Shown here piece after piece: positions 25,697-32,866 of a stretch of 64,000 nt of DNA. Source of the stretch: Streptosporangium lutulentum (lineage in GTDB: Bacteria; Actinomycetota; Actinomycetes; Streptosporangiales; Streptosporangiaceae). The number at the start of each line of letters is the position of its first letter. The first letter of the stretch is position 1. Below the pieces are notes generated by a model that saw only the letters and a list, made by a program, of their open reading frames with translations, ran no database searches and was not told the DNA's origin. The stretch spans positions 4,960,001 to 5,024,000 of the forward strand of contig NZ_JAUSQU010000001.1 of assembly GCF_030811455.1 (NCBI RefSeq). Direction: 5' to 3'. A program made the position numbers and the translations under genes.

Positions 25697-26236
25697 ATGG
25701 CATACGTCGTACTGGCTTGCCAGGTGCTTGTGGCAGTCGTCTTCGCGGCAGCGGTAATCAGCAAATGGTCTGGTAAGGCGTTTGCCGAGTTCACGGCCTC
25801 GACCGGCCGGCTGCTGCCGCCCCGCCTCGCGGGGTGGCGGCAGCCGGCCGCCCGGGGGGTGTTCGCCGCCGAGCTGGCCGCCGTGGTCCTGCTGGCCGTT
25901 CCCACCACCGCCGTCATCGGGTTCGCCCTCTCAGCCGTGCTGCTGACCGGGTTCGCGGCCGGGATCGCCGGAGCACTGCGCCGGGGTGAACGCACCCCGT
26001 GCCGCTGCTTCGGGGCCGCGGGCACACGACTCGGACCGGCGCACCTGGTGCGCAACCTGGTGCTGGCCGTCATCGCGGCCGTCGGGCTGGCGGTGTCGCT
26101 GTCGGCGCCGGCCGCGCCGGTGCAGCCGGCGCCCGCCGCGGTCCTGGTCGTCGCCTCCCTCGCGGGCGCCGCTCTCGTGATCCGAATGGACGATCTCATC
26201 ACCCTGTTCGCTCCCCCCTCCGTATCGTCGAAATAG
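25697..26236 (+). CDS. MauE/DoxX-like redox-associated membrane protein
   Basis: This 179-residue protein has four to five membrane helices and matches the MauE family (methylamine utilisation). The key sign is the PCRCFGA motif with C102 and C104 at a membrane boundary. An additional Cys lies near residue 9 in the first helix. In methylamine dehydrogenase biogenesis MauE, with MauD, is needed to form the many disulfides of the light chain; it belongs to a VKOR/DsbB-like functional class. Located 21 bases after the eight-cysteine peptide gene and just before a thioredoxin-like gene, it is the likely membrane oxidase of that pair. Confidence 0.85.
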   Translation: MAYVVLACQVLVAVVFAAAVISKWSGKAFAEFTASTGRLLPPRLAGWRQPAARGVFAAELAAVVLLAVPTTAVIGFALSAVLLTGFAAGIAGALRRGERTPCRCFGAAGTRLGPAHLVRNLVLAVIAAVGLAVSLSAPAAPVQPAPAAVLVVASLAGAALVIRMDDLITLFAPPSVSSK

Positions 26237-26252
26237 AACGGAAGTAGCCAAC

Positions 26253-26795
26253 ATGCTCGTTGTCACGGCCACTCTCCTGTGTGTCGCCATGACCGCCCTG
26301 AACCTGGTCCTCAGCCTCGGCGTGGTCCGCCGGCTGCGGGACCACAACGACCGCCTCACCGCTCTGGAAAAGGCCGAGTCAAGACCCGACCCCATGATCG
26401 GTCCGGGAACCCGCCCCGCCGCTTTCGCCGCCACCACGGTGGACGCCGAGCCGATCACCGAAGCGGGCCTCGCCGGTGGCGGGCTGGTGGGATTCTTCTC
26501 CCCCACCTGCGGTTCGTGCGAGGAGTGGCTGCCGCAGTTCGCCGCGGCGGCCGGCGCGCTGCCGGGCGGCCCGCGTCAGGCGCTGGCCGTGGTCGTGGCG
26601 GAGACGGAGACGGAGGCGGCCGACATGGTGTCGAGGCTCCGCGACGTCGCCATGGTCGTGGTCGAGAAGGACGGCGGGCCGCTGTCCACCGCGTTCAAGA
26701 TCTCCGGTTACCCCGCCATGTGCCGCCTGAACGACGACGGATCCGTGGCCACCTTCAAACCCGCGGACGTGGTCACCGTGCCGGTGGTGGCGTGA
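26253..26795 (+). CDS. MauD/TlpA-like thiol-disulfide oxidoreductase
   Basis: The 180 residues start with one membrane anchor (about 1-25), then a short coiled linker (RRLRDHNDRLTALEKAE) and a thioredoxin fold. The active site C86-G-S-C89 lies in FFSPTCGSCEEWLPQF, and a cis-proline-type segment occurs in SGYPAMCRL. The anchor puts the catalytic domain outside the cell. It should introduce or isomerise disulfides in the exported eight-cysteine peptide, recycled by the MauE-like protein, much as BdbA/BdbB act in the sublancin cluster. The stop overlaps the exporter start (GTGA). Confidence 0.88.
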   Translation: MLVVTATLLCVAMTALNLVLSLGVVRRLRDHNDRLTALEKAESRPDPMIGPGTRPAAFAATTVDAEPITEAGLAGGGLVGFFSPTCGSCEEWLPQFAAAAGALPGGPRQALAVVVAETETEAADMVSRLRDVAMVVVEKDGGPLSTAFKISGYPAMCRLNDDGSVATFKPADVVTVPVVA

Positions 26796-28636
26796 GTGAA
26801 ACCCCGGCGACGATCCGGCTCACCCCTCGGACGGCTCTGAGCCACGCCCGCACGGCCGCCCGGCTGACGCTGAAGGCGGCACCGTGGAGCCTGGCGCTGC
26901 TCGCGGTGCTGGCGGTCGCCGCCGGACTGGCGCCGGTGGCGACCGCGTGGCTCAGCAGATTGGTGCTGGACGGCCTGGTCGACGGTATGGGCGGTCCGGC
27001 ACTGGTCTGGCTGGCCGTCACGCTGGCCCTCGTCGGGATCGCCACGGTGATCCTGCCCAGGCTGTCCCAGTACGCCGAGGCGGAGCTCGGGCGGCGGGTG
27101 AGAGTGATCGCGGTGGACCGGCTCTACACCGCGATGAATCAGCGGTTGCGGGGGCTCACCACGCTGGAGGACCCGCGCTTCCACGACCGGATCCGGCTGG
27201 CGCAGCAGGGCGGCAGTGTCGCGCCGGGTGACCTGGTGAACAGCGCGACCGGGATCGGCAGGGGTGCGCTGACCCTGACCGGTTTCCTGGTCACCCTGTT
27301 GCTGGTCAATCCCTGGCTGGTGCTGGCCGTGGCGGTCGCCTCGATCCCGACCGTGCGCGCGGAGATCCTCATGGGCCGGCGCCGGATGCAGGCGATGTGG
27401 CGGATCGGCCACGCCGAGCGGCGCCAGTATTTCTACGCGAACCTGCTCAGCTCCCCGCGGGAGGCCAAGGAGATCCGTCTCTTCGGCCTGGGGACCTTCT
27501 TCCGGGACCGGATGCTGGGCGAGCTGAGGTCCGCCAACGCCGCCAACCACTCCCTGGACCGGCGGGAACTGGGAACGCAGATCCTGCTCGGTGTCCTGGG
27601 GGCCGTGGTCGCCGGAGGCGGACTGGTCTGGGCGATCCAGGCCGCCCGGTCCGGGCGGTTGACCGTGGGGGACGTGACGGTGTTCGTGGCCGCGATCGCC
27701 GGGGTCCAGGGCGCCATCTCCGGAATCGTGGGACAGCTGGGAAGCGCCCACCAGGCGCTGCTCATGCTGGACCACTACCACGTGGCGACCACGGTGGAAC
27801 CCGACCTGCCGGTTCCGGCGGCACCCGCCCCGGTGCCGGCGCTGACGGACAAGATCGAGCTCCGGGACGTCTGGTTCCGGTACGGTCCGGATCTGCCATG
27901 GGTGCTCCGCGGGGTGAATCTCACCATCCCCGCCGGCCGGGCCACCGCGCTGGTCGGGCTCAACGGGACCGGGAAGAGCACGCTCGTGAAGCTGCTCTGC
28001 CGGCTCTACGACCCCACCCGCGGTCAGATCCGCTGGGACGGGGTCGATCTGAAGGAGACCGATCCCGCCGAGCTGCGGGAGCGGATCGGCACGGTGTTCC
28101 AGGACTACGTGGAGTACGAGCTGTCCGCGGCGGAGAACATCGGCCTGGGTGACCTGGCCCGCATCCAGGACCGGGACCGGATCGAGGCCGCCGCCCGCCA
28201 GGCCGGGGTTCACCAGGCGCTGGCCTCACTGCCGAAGGGTTACGACACCATGCTGACGCGGATGTTCCTGGAGGGCGTCGACGACCCGGAGTCCGGGGTG
28301 CTCCTCTCCGGCGGGCAGGGGCAGCGGCTGGCTCTGGCCCGGGCGCTGCTACGGGACGAGCGGGATCTCCTCATCCTCGACGAACCCAGCTCCGGCCTGG
28401 ACGCCGAGGCCGAGGCCGAGATCCACACCCGGCTGCGGGAGCACCGCGCCAGCCGCACCAGTCTGCTGATCTCCCACCGCCTGAACACGATTCGCGACGC
28501 GGACCGGATCGCGGTTCTTTCCGACGGGGAGATCGCCGAGTACGGAGACCACGACCAGTTGATCACCGAGAACGGCGTCTACGCCCGGCTCTTCGCCCTG
28601 CAGGCCCGCGGCTACGCCGAAACGACGCCCCGATGA
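26792..28636 (+). CDS. ABC exporter, fused membrane and ATPase domains (peptide export candidate)
   Basis: GTG 26792 gives 614 residues, a half-transporter. Residues about 25-310 hold six membrane helices of type-1 exporter fold, and about 340-600 the nucleotide-binding domain. Walker A is GLNGTGKST near residue 388, the Q-loop is VFQDYVEYELS, the signature LSGGQGQRLAL is near 508, and Walker B is DLLILDEPSSGLD. There is no N-terminal C39 peptidase domain, so leader removal must be done by another protein; the next gene encodes an S26 protease. It most likely exports the Cys-rich peptide. Start and stop both overlap neighbours by four bases. Confidence 0.9.
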   Translation: MSETPATIRLTPRTALSHARTAARLTLKAAPWSLALLAVLAVAAGLAPVATAWLSRLVLDGLVDGMGGPALVWLAVTLALVGIATVILPRLSQYAEAELGRRVRVIAVDRLYTAMNQRLRGLTTLEDPRFHDRIRLAQQGGSVAPGDLVNSATGIGRGALTLTGFLVTLLLVNPWLVLAVAVASIPTVRAEILMGRRRMQAMWRIGHAERRQYFYANLLSSPREAKEIRLFGLGTFFRDRMLGELRSANAANHSLDRRELGTQILLGVLGAVVAGGGLVWAIQAARSGRLTVGDVTVFVAAIAGVQGAISGIVGQLGSAHQALLMLDHYHVATTVEPDLPVPAAPAPVPALTDKIELRDVWFRYGPDLPWVLRGVNLTIPAGRATALVGLNGTGKSTLVKLLCRLYDPTRGQIRWDGVDLKETDPAELRERIGTVFQDYVEYELSAAENIGLGDLARIQDRDRIEAAARQAGVHQALASLPKGYDTMLTRMFLEGVDDPESGVLLSGGQGQRLALARALLRDERDLLILDEPSSGLDAEAEAEIHTRLREHRASRTSLLISHRLNTIRDADRIAVLSDGEIAEYGDHDQLITENGVYARLFALQARGYAETTPR

Positions 28637-29082
28637 TCTGGCTGCCACTGGCCGCGACGGCGGTGGCCGCGGCGTGGCTGGAGTGGCTGCGACGGCGGCA
28701 CCTGGTGGTCGCCGTACGAGGTCCCAGCATGGCCCCCACCTACCACCACGGCGACCGGGTGCTGGTGCGACGTCGTTCGGGACGCCGGCTGCGGACCGGC
28801 CAGGTGGCCGTGGTCGACCTGCCCGAGCGGTTACGGCCCATGCCGGACGGCGTCAGCCTGGAGGAGTCCCTGCGCAACCGGCGGGTCATCAAACGCGTCG
28901 CGGCGGTCCCCGGTGACCGGGTGCCCTTCCCCATCGAGGGACCTGGGCCGGTGGTGCCCTCCGGCTGTCTGGTGCTTCTCGGAGACAACCCCGACGGCAG
29001 CGGAGACTCCCGGCAGTACGGTTACGTCCCCGTCGACGCCGTGGTGGGCGTGGTGGTCCGCCCCTTGCGGACGCGGTCGTGA
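28633..29082 (+). CDS. S26-family signal peptidase-like protease
   Basis: This 149-residue protein has a single N-terminal membrane helix (1-22) and then a compact S26 domain with the catalytic serine S32 in GPSMAPTYHHGD, the catalytic lysine K87 in RRVIKRVAAVPGD, and the GDNPDGSGDSRQYG box. It is short for a housekeeping signal peptidase (usually over 200 residues in actinobacteria), as expected for a dedicated enzyme. Its ATG overlaps the exporter stop. The peptide leader ends with AAA before S25, a fitting cleavage site. It is the last gene of the peptide operon. Confidence 0.88.
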   Translation: MIWLPLAATAVAAAWLEWLRRRHLVVAVRGPSMAPTYHHGDRVLVRRRSGRRLRTGQVAVVDLPERLRPMPDGVSLEESLRNRRVIKRVAAVPGDRVPFPIEGPGPVVPSGCLVLLGDNPDGSGDSRQYGYVPVDAVVGVVVRPLRTRS

Positions 29083-29146
29083 GGTCCTTCGAAACAGGGC
29101 GGCGCCGACATCGCCCGCACCGGCGCCGCTCCTGTCGTCTTCCAGA

Positions 29147-29770
29147 TCAGCTCAGGGGGTCGCCTGTTCCGCCGGTGCACGCCGCGCCGACCTCAGGGGC
29201 GTCGGGACCGTTCTTGAACTTGGAGATGAACCTCGCCAGTCGAGGATCTCCCGCATCCGTGATGCCCGTGAGTTGCTTACTCCACGAACTGATGACAATC
29301 GGCGACGGAATCCCCTGATAGGGACTGAGGAGAACGTAGTCCTGCTGCTTGCGGACGAGTTCGCGAAGCTGCTCGACCTGAGCCTGGGGCAGATCCGGGC
29401 GGTAGGTGATCCACACGGTTCCGTGCTCCAGCGAGTGGACCGCCTTCTCGTTGGCGACCGGCTGGTCGTAGATTCCGCAGTTCTGCCAATCCGGCGGCGG
29501 GGCGTGCGGTCCCCCGACCGGCGGGACCTCCTTGTAGGTGACCGGATCGGTGGTGTGTTCGCTTCCGAGGTATTGGAAGGACTTCACCGCATCCAATGAG
29601 CTGGCCGACCGCTCGTTGACGATGTAGAACCCGACCAGTCCGACGAGCAGCACGATGACGGCACCTCCGGAGCCCCACATCAGGAACGCGGTCCGGCGTT
29701 CCTTACGTTTCTGCTCCGCACGCATGCGGTCAAGATGATCTCGCCGCGCCTGTGTCTTTTCCTTCGTCAT
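29147..29770 (-). CDS. DUF3105 membrane-anchored protein
   Basis: This 207-residue protein has a charged N-terminus (Lys/Arg-rich to residue 27), one membrane helix (about 28-50) and an extracytoplasmic DUF3105 domain with PPVGGPHAPPPDWQNCGIYDQPV, HSLEHGTVWITYRP and a late Cys. The conserved His and Cys residues suggest metal or redox chemistry, but no function is established. It diverges from the DUF305 gene across a ~120-base promoter region. The DUF3105/DUF305 pairing recurs in actinobacteria, as I recall. Confidence 0.85.
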   Translation of the reverse strand: MTKEKTQARRDHLDRMRAEQKRKERRTAFLMWGSGGAVIVLLVGLVGFYIVNERSASSLDAVKSFQYLGSEHTTDPVTYKEVPPVGGPHAPPPDWQNCGIYDQPVANEKAVHSLEHGTVWITYRPDLPQAQVEQLRELVRKQQDYVLLSPYQGIPSPIVISSWSKQLTGITDAGDPRLARFISKFKNGPDAPEVGAACTGGTGDPLS

Positions 29771-29892
29771 CGCCCCTCCAGTCGACGCCCAATTTTCGGA
29801 TCACACTATGCCCTGGCGGTGTATATAGAGAATAAACGGATCGCAATGCAGCATGCAGCAGTGATTCACGACAGGGGTACCCTGGGTGGGCA

Positions 29893-30543
29893 ATGGAAGA
29901 TTCTACCGAAGGTCAACTGAAGCCCAAGCGCCGCGTGCTGCTCGGCCTGCTGCTCGGCTGTCTGGTCGTGGCGGCCGTCCTACTGCTGATCGTCGGCAGG
30001 AGCACGGACCCGACCGACGCTTCGGCCGAAGCGGGTTTCGCTCGCGACATGGCCGTCCACCATGCCCAAGCCGTCGAGATGTCCTTCATCGCCAGGGATG
30101 GAAGTAAGGACGAGACACTCCGGGGGCTGACCTACGACATCATCATCACGCAGACCGCCCAGCGCGGAATCTTCATGGGATGGCTTCAACAGTGGGGGCT
30201 GAACCAGGCCAGTGAGCGGCCGACGATGGCGTGGATGGCCGGTCACGGCCATGGCGGCACGGCGGTGGCCTCCACGACGATGCCCGGCATGGCCAGCATG
30301 GACGAGCTCAAAAAGCTCCGCGAGGCCACCGGCGAGGATCAGGAGATCCTCTTTCTGCAGCTCATGATCCGCCATCACGAGGGCGGCGTGCAGATGGCCC
30401 AGGCCCTGCTGAAATTGTCGAACCGTAACGATGTGACCACGGCGGCGAGACACATCGTCCAAAGTCAGACCGGTGAGATCAAACTGATGACCGACATGCT
30501 GAGGCAGCGTGGCGCCCAACCGCTGCCTTCCATCCTTAAGTAG
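29893..30543 (+). CDS. DUF305 (CopM-like) exported or anchored protein
   Basis: The 216 residues begin with a basic stretch and one membrane helix (about 16-37). Two DUF305 motifs follow: FARDMAVHHAQAVEMSFIA near residue 50 and LQLMIRHHEGGVQMAQALL near 154, each with the paired histidines and methionines typical of this metal-binding four-helix bundle. A His/Met-rich loop (AWMAGHGHGGTAVASTTMPGMASM) lies between. Copper or silver binding outside the cell is the usual proposal for the family. It is divergent from DUF3105, with DUF3467 starting 70 bases downstream. Confidence 0.88.
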   Translation: MEDSTEGQLKPKRRVLLGLLLGCLVVAAVLLLIVGRSTDPTDASAEAGFARDMAVHHAQAVEMSFIARDGSKDETLRGLTYDIIITQTAQRGIFMGWLQQWGLNQASERPTMAWMAGHGHGGTAVASTTMPGMASMDELKKLREATGEDQEILFLQLMIRHHEGGVQMAQALLKLSNRNDVTTAARHIVQSQTGEIKLMTDMLRQRGAQPLPSILK

Positions 30544-30612
30544 CGTCGGCGCGTCCCTGTGCGGCCGGTTTCCGGCCAGGGCAGCATGGAGCCAACCTGG
30601 CCGGAGGAAAAA

Positions 30613-30912
30613 ATGGTGAACGACGAGCCGGAGAACCGCCTGGAGGTGAGCATCTCCGCCGAGGTCGAATCAGGGCAATACGCCAACTTCGCCTCCGTAT
30701 GGCACACCCAGGATGGCTTCGTCCTGGACTTCGCGGTGATCACCAGACCACCCCAGCTGGCCAACGACCCCTCTTCCGGCCAGCACTTCGTCAGCGTGCC
30801 CACCCGGATCGTCAGCCGGATCCGCATCCCTCCGAGCCAGGTGTTCGAGCTGATGAAGGCCCTCGAACAGCAGCTCACCGCCTACGAGCACGAAACCGGC
30901 CACAAGGCCTGA
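30613..30912 (+). CDS. DUF3467 protein
   Basis: ATG 30613 directly follows CCGGAGGAAAA, giving 99 residues; an upstream in-frame ATG lacks such a site. The sequence fits DUF3467: VSISAEVESGQYANFASVWHTQDGFVLDFAV, then TRIVSRIRIPPSQVFELMKALEQQL. The family is small, soluble and of unknown function, found in bacteria and archaea. A very strong hairpin 22 bases after the stop ends the transcript. Confidence 0.88.
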   Translation: MVNDEPENRLEVSISAEVESGQYANFASVWHTQDGFVLDFAVITRPPQLANDPSSGQHFVSVPTRIVSRIRIPPSQVFELMKALEQQLTAYEHETGHKA

Positions 30913-30933
30913 CCTGCCCCGGCCTCGGAGCAT

Positions 30934-30966
30934 GGTGACGTCCCGCCCGACGGGCGGGACGTCACC
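30934..30966. terminator. Bidirectional stem-loop terminator
   Basis: GGTGACGTCCCGCCC (30934-30948) pairs perfectly with GGGCGGGACGTCACC (30952-30966) around a GAC loop, a 15-bp GC-rich stem. It sits between the convergent DUF3467 and threonine aldolase genes. There is no long T-run, which is common for actinobacterial terminators. Confidence 0.85.
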
Positions 30967-30981
30967 GGCCCGGACCGTGTC

Positions 30982-32046
30982 TCACGCCGACGCGTTCATC
31001 TCCTCCGCCAGCGCGGCGGCGAAGGCGTCCACGTCGGCCTCGGTGGTGTCGAACGCGGTCATCCAGCGGACCTCGCCGGTGGCCTCGTTCCAGACGTAGA
31101 AGCGGAAGCGCTTCTGCAGGCGCTCGGTCACATCGCGGGGCAGGATCGCGAAGACCGCGTTGGCCTGCACCGGGCGCGGAACCTCCACGCCGGGGATGTC
31201 CCTGACGGCGGCGGCGAGCCGCTGGGCCATGGCGTTGGCGTTACGGGCGTTGCGCAACCACAGGTCTCCCGCCAGCAGCGCCTCGAACTGAACCGAGACG
31301 AACCGCATCTTGGAGGCGAGTTGCATGGCGCTCTTGCGCAGGTAGCGCAGGCCGTGGACGGCGCCGGGGTTCAGCACCACGACGGCCTCGCCGAACATCA
31401 GCCCGGCCTTGGTGCCGCCGAAGGACAGCACGTCCACCCCCACGTCGGTCGTGAACGCGCGCAGTGGCACGTCCAGGGCGGCGGCGGCGTTGGTGGCGCG
31501 GGAACCGTCGAGGTGGACGACCATGCCGAGCTCGTGGGCGTGGTCGCAGACCGCCTTGATCTCGGCGGGCGTGTAGAGCGTGCCCAGCTCGGTGGTCTGG
31601 GTGATCGAGACGACCTTGGGCTGGGCCCGGTGCTCGTCGCCGAACCCCCACGCCTGCCTGTCGATCAGCTCGGGGGTGAGCTTGCCGTCCGGGGTGGCCA
31701 CCGGCAGCAGCTTGAGGCCCGCGGACCGCTCGGGCGCACCGCCCTCGTCGGTGTGGATGTGCGCCGAGTCCGCGCAGACCACCGCCTCCCAATGGGAGGT
31801 CATCGCGCGGAGCGCGACCACGTTGGCGCCGGTTCCGTTGAACATCGGCCAGGCCACGGCCTCCGGCCCGAAGTGCGCGCGGAAGGTCTCCTGCAGCGCC
31901 TCGGTGTAGACGTCGTCGCCGTAGGCGATCTGATGCCCCTCGTTGGCGAGTGCCAGGGCCTGGAGGATCTCCGGGTGGACCCCTGCGTAGTTGTCACTGG
32001 CGAAGCCCTTCACCAGCGGGTCGTGCCTGCGAATCGCGTCCGTCAC
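30982..32046 (-). CDS. ltaE: Low-specificity threonine aldolase
   Basis: The 354 residues form a PLP fold-type I aldolase. Marks are FASDNYAGVHPEI at the start, FNGTGANVVALRAM near residue 68, the PLP-face histidine in DSAHIHTDEGG, VVHLDGSRATNAAAAL, and the Schiff-base K213 in LSFGGTKAGLMFGE. It cleaves L-threonine or L-allo-threonine to glycine and acetaldehyde. The C-terminal phrase VRWMTAFDTTEADVDAF is typical of the actinobacterial branch. The gene is convergent with DUF3467 and upstream of no obvious partner. Confidence 0.92.
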   Translation of the reverse strand: MTDAIRRHDPLVKGFASDNYAGVHPEILQALALANEGHQIAYGDDVYTEALQETFRAHFGPEAVAWPMFNGTGANVVALRAMTSHWEAVVCADSAHIHTDEGGAPERSAGLKLLPVATPDGKLTPELIDRQAWGFGDEHRAQPKVVSITQTTELGTLYTPAEIKAVCDHAHELGMVVHLDGSRATNAAAALDVPLRAFTTDVGVDVLSFGGTKAGLMFGEAVVVLNPGAVHGLRYLRKSAMQLASKMRFVSVQFEALLAGDLWLRNARNANAMAQRLAAAVRDIPGVEVPRPVQANAVFAILPRDVTERLQKRFRFYVWNEATGEVRWMTAFDTTEADVDAFAAALAEEMNASA

Positions 32047-32110
32047 TTCTTCCCCTCAGCGAGGCGGTCCGGCGGTGCGTGGACGGCCGGCCGCCGTTGT
32101 GCCTGTCTCC

Positions 32111-32216
32111 CCACTCGCGAACGAGGTCCGATCGGGCGCTCACTCGCGTGCGAGGTCCGACCCGGTACTCACATCCGGGTGAGATCCAACCTGTTCACTC
32201 CCGGGTGAGATCCACC
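32111..32216. repeat. Four tandem copies of an SDR gene's 3' end
   Basis: Related 26-29-base units start at 32111, 32140, 32169 and 32195. The last one is the final codons and stop of the minus-strand SDR gene (stop 32195-32197). In coding direction each unit reads roughly as GGA(T/C)CTC-N-C-ACGCGAGTGA. The decaying copies fill much of the space before the threonine aldolase gene. Confidence 0.75.
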
Positions 32217-32866
32217 CGGGTGCCGTTGGCGTCGGTGTCCCAGAGGCCGGCGATCGCCTCGGCGAGACGGTCGACGTCGGTGAAGCCGGGGAACTTCTTC
32301 TCCGGACTCGCCGCGCGCATGCCCTCGTCCACCAGCGCCTTGACGACCAGGATATTCGCGGTGGAGGCCGTGCCCTCCAGCGCGTCGGCGAAGGCCAGGG
32401 TCCAGGCCTCGGAGGCCGCCTTGGCCGCGCCGTACGCCGCGCCGCCCTGGGTGGGGCGCTCGGCCGCCTTCGCCGAGACGATGGCGAACCGGCCGCGCTC
32501 GCTGGCTTTGAGCAGCGGCTCGAAGGCCAGCGTGACGTGCTGGAGGGTACGGATCAGCAGGTCGTGAAGGGTGTCCCAGTCTTCCAGACCGGTCTCGGCG
32601 AAGGTCTTGGACCCGCGCCAGCCGCCGACCAGGTGCACGATCCCGTCCACCCGGCCGTGCTCGGCCTCGACGGCCGCCGCGAGGACCTTCACCGCGTCGA
32701 AGTCGAGCAGGTCGACCTGCCTGTGATCATGCTTTCCCGGCTGCTCCGCGGGCGTCCCGGGGCCGGCGGACCTGCTCACCCCGACGACCGTGTGCCCCTC
32801 GCCCGTGAATCGGCGGACGACGGCCTGGCCCGCGGGTCCGGACGCGCCGGTAACAAGGATGATCAT
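32195..32866 (-). CDS. Short-chain dehydrogenase/reductase
   Basis: The 223 residues are an SDR with the NAD(P) motif VTGASGPAGQAVVRRF at residue 5, DGIVHLVGG in place of the usual NNAG, and the active-site region YGAAKAASEA (Tyr-x3-Lys) near 146. The catalytic Ser position is within AIVSAKAAERPTQGG. The substrate is unknown. Its ATG overlaps the stop of the upstream DUF6421 gene by four bases, so the two are co-translated. The last codons have been tandemly repeated beyond the stop. Confidence 0.88.
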   Translation of the reverse strand: MIILVTGASGPAGQAVVRRFTGEGHTVVGVSRSAGPGTPAEQPGKHDHRQVDLLDFDAVKVLAAAVEAEHGRVDGIVHLVGGWRGSKTFAETGLEDWDTLHDLLIRTLQHVTLAFEPLLKASERGRFAIVSAKAAERPTQGGAAYGAAKAASEAWTLAFADALEGTASTANILVVKALVDEGMRAASPEKKFPGFTDVDRLAEAIAGLWDTDANGTRVDLTRE

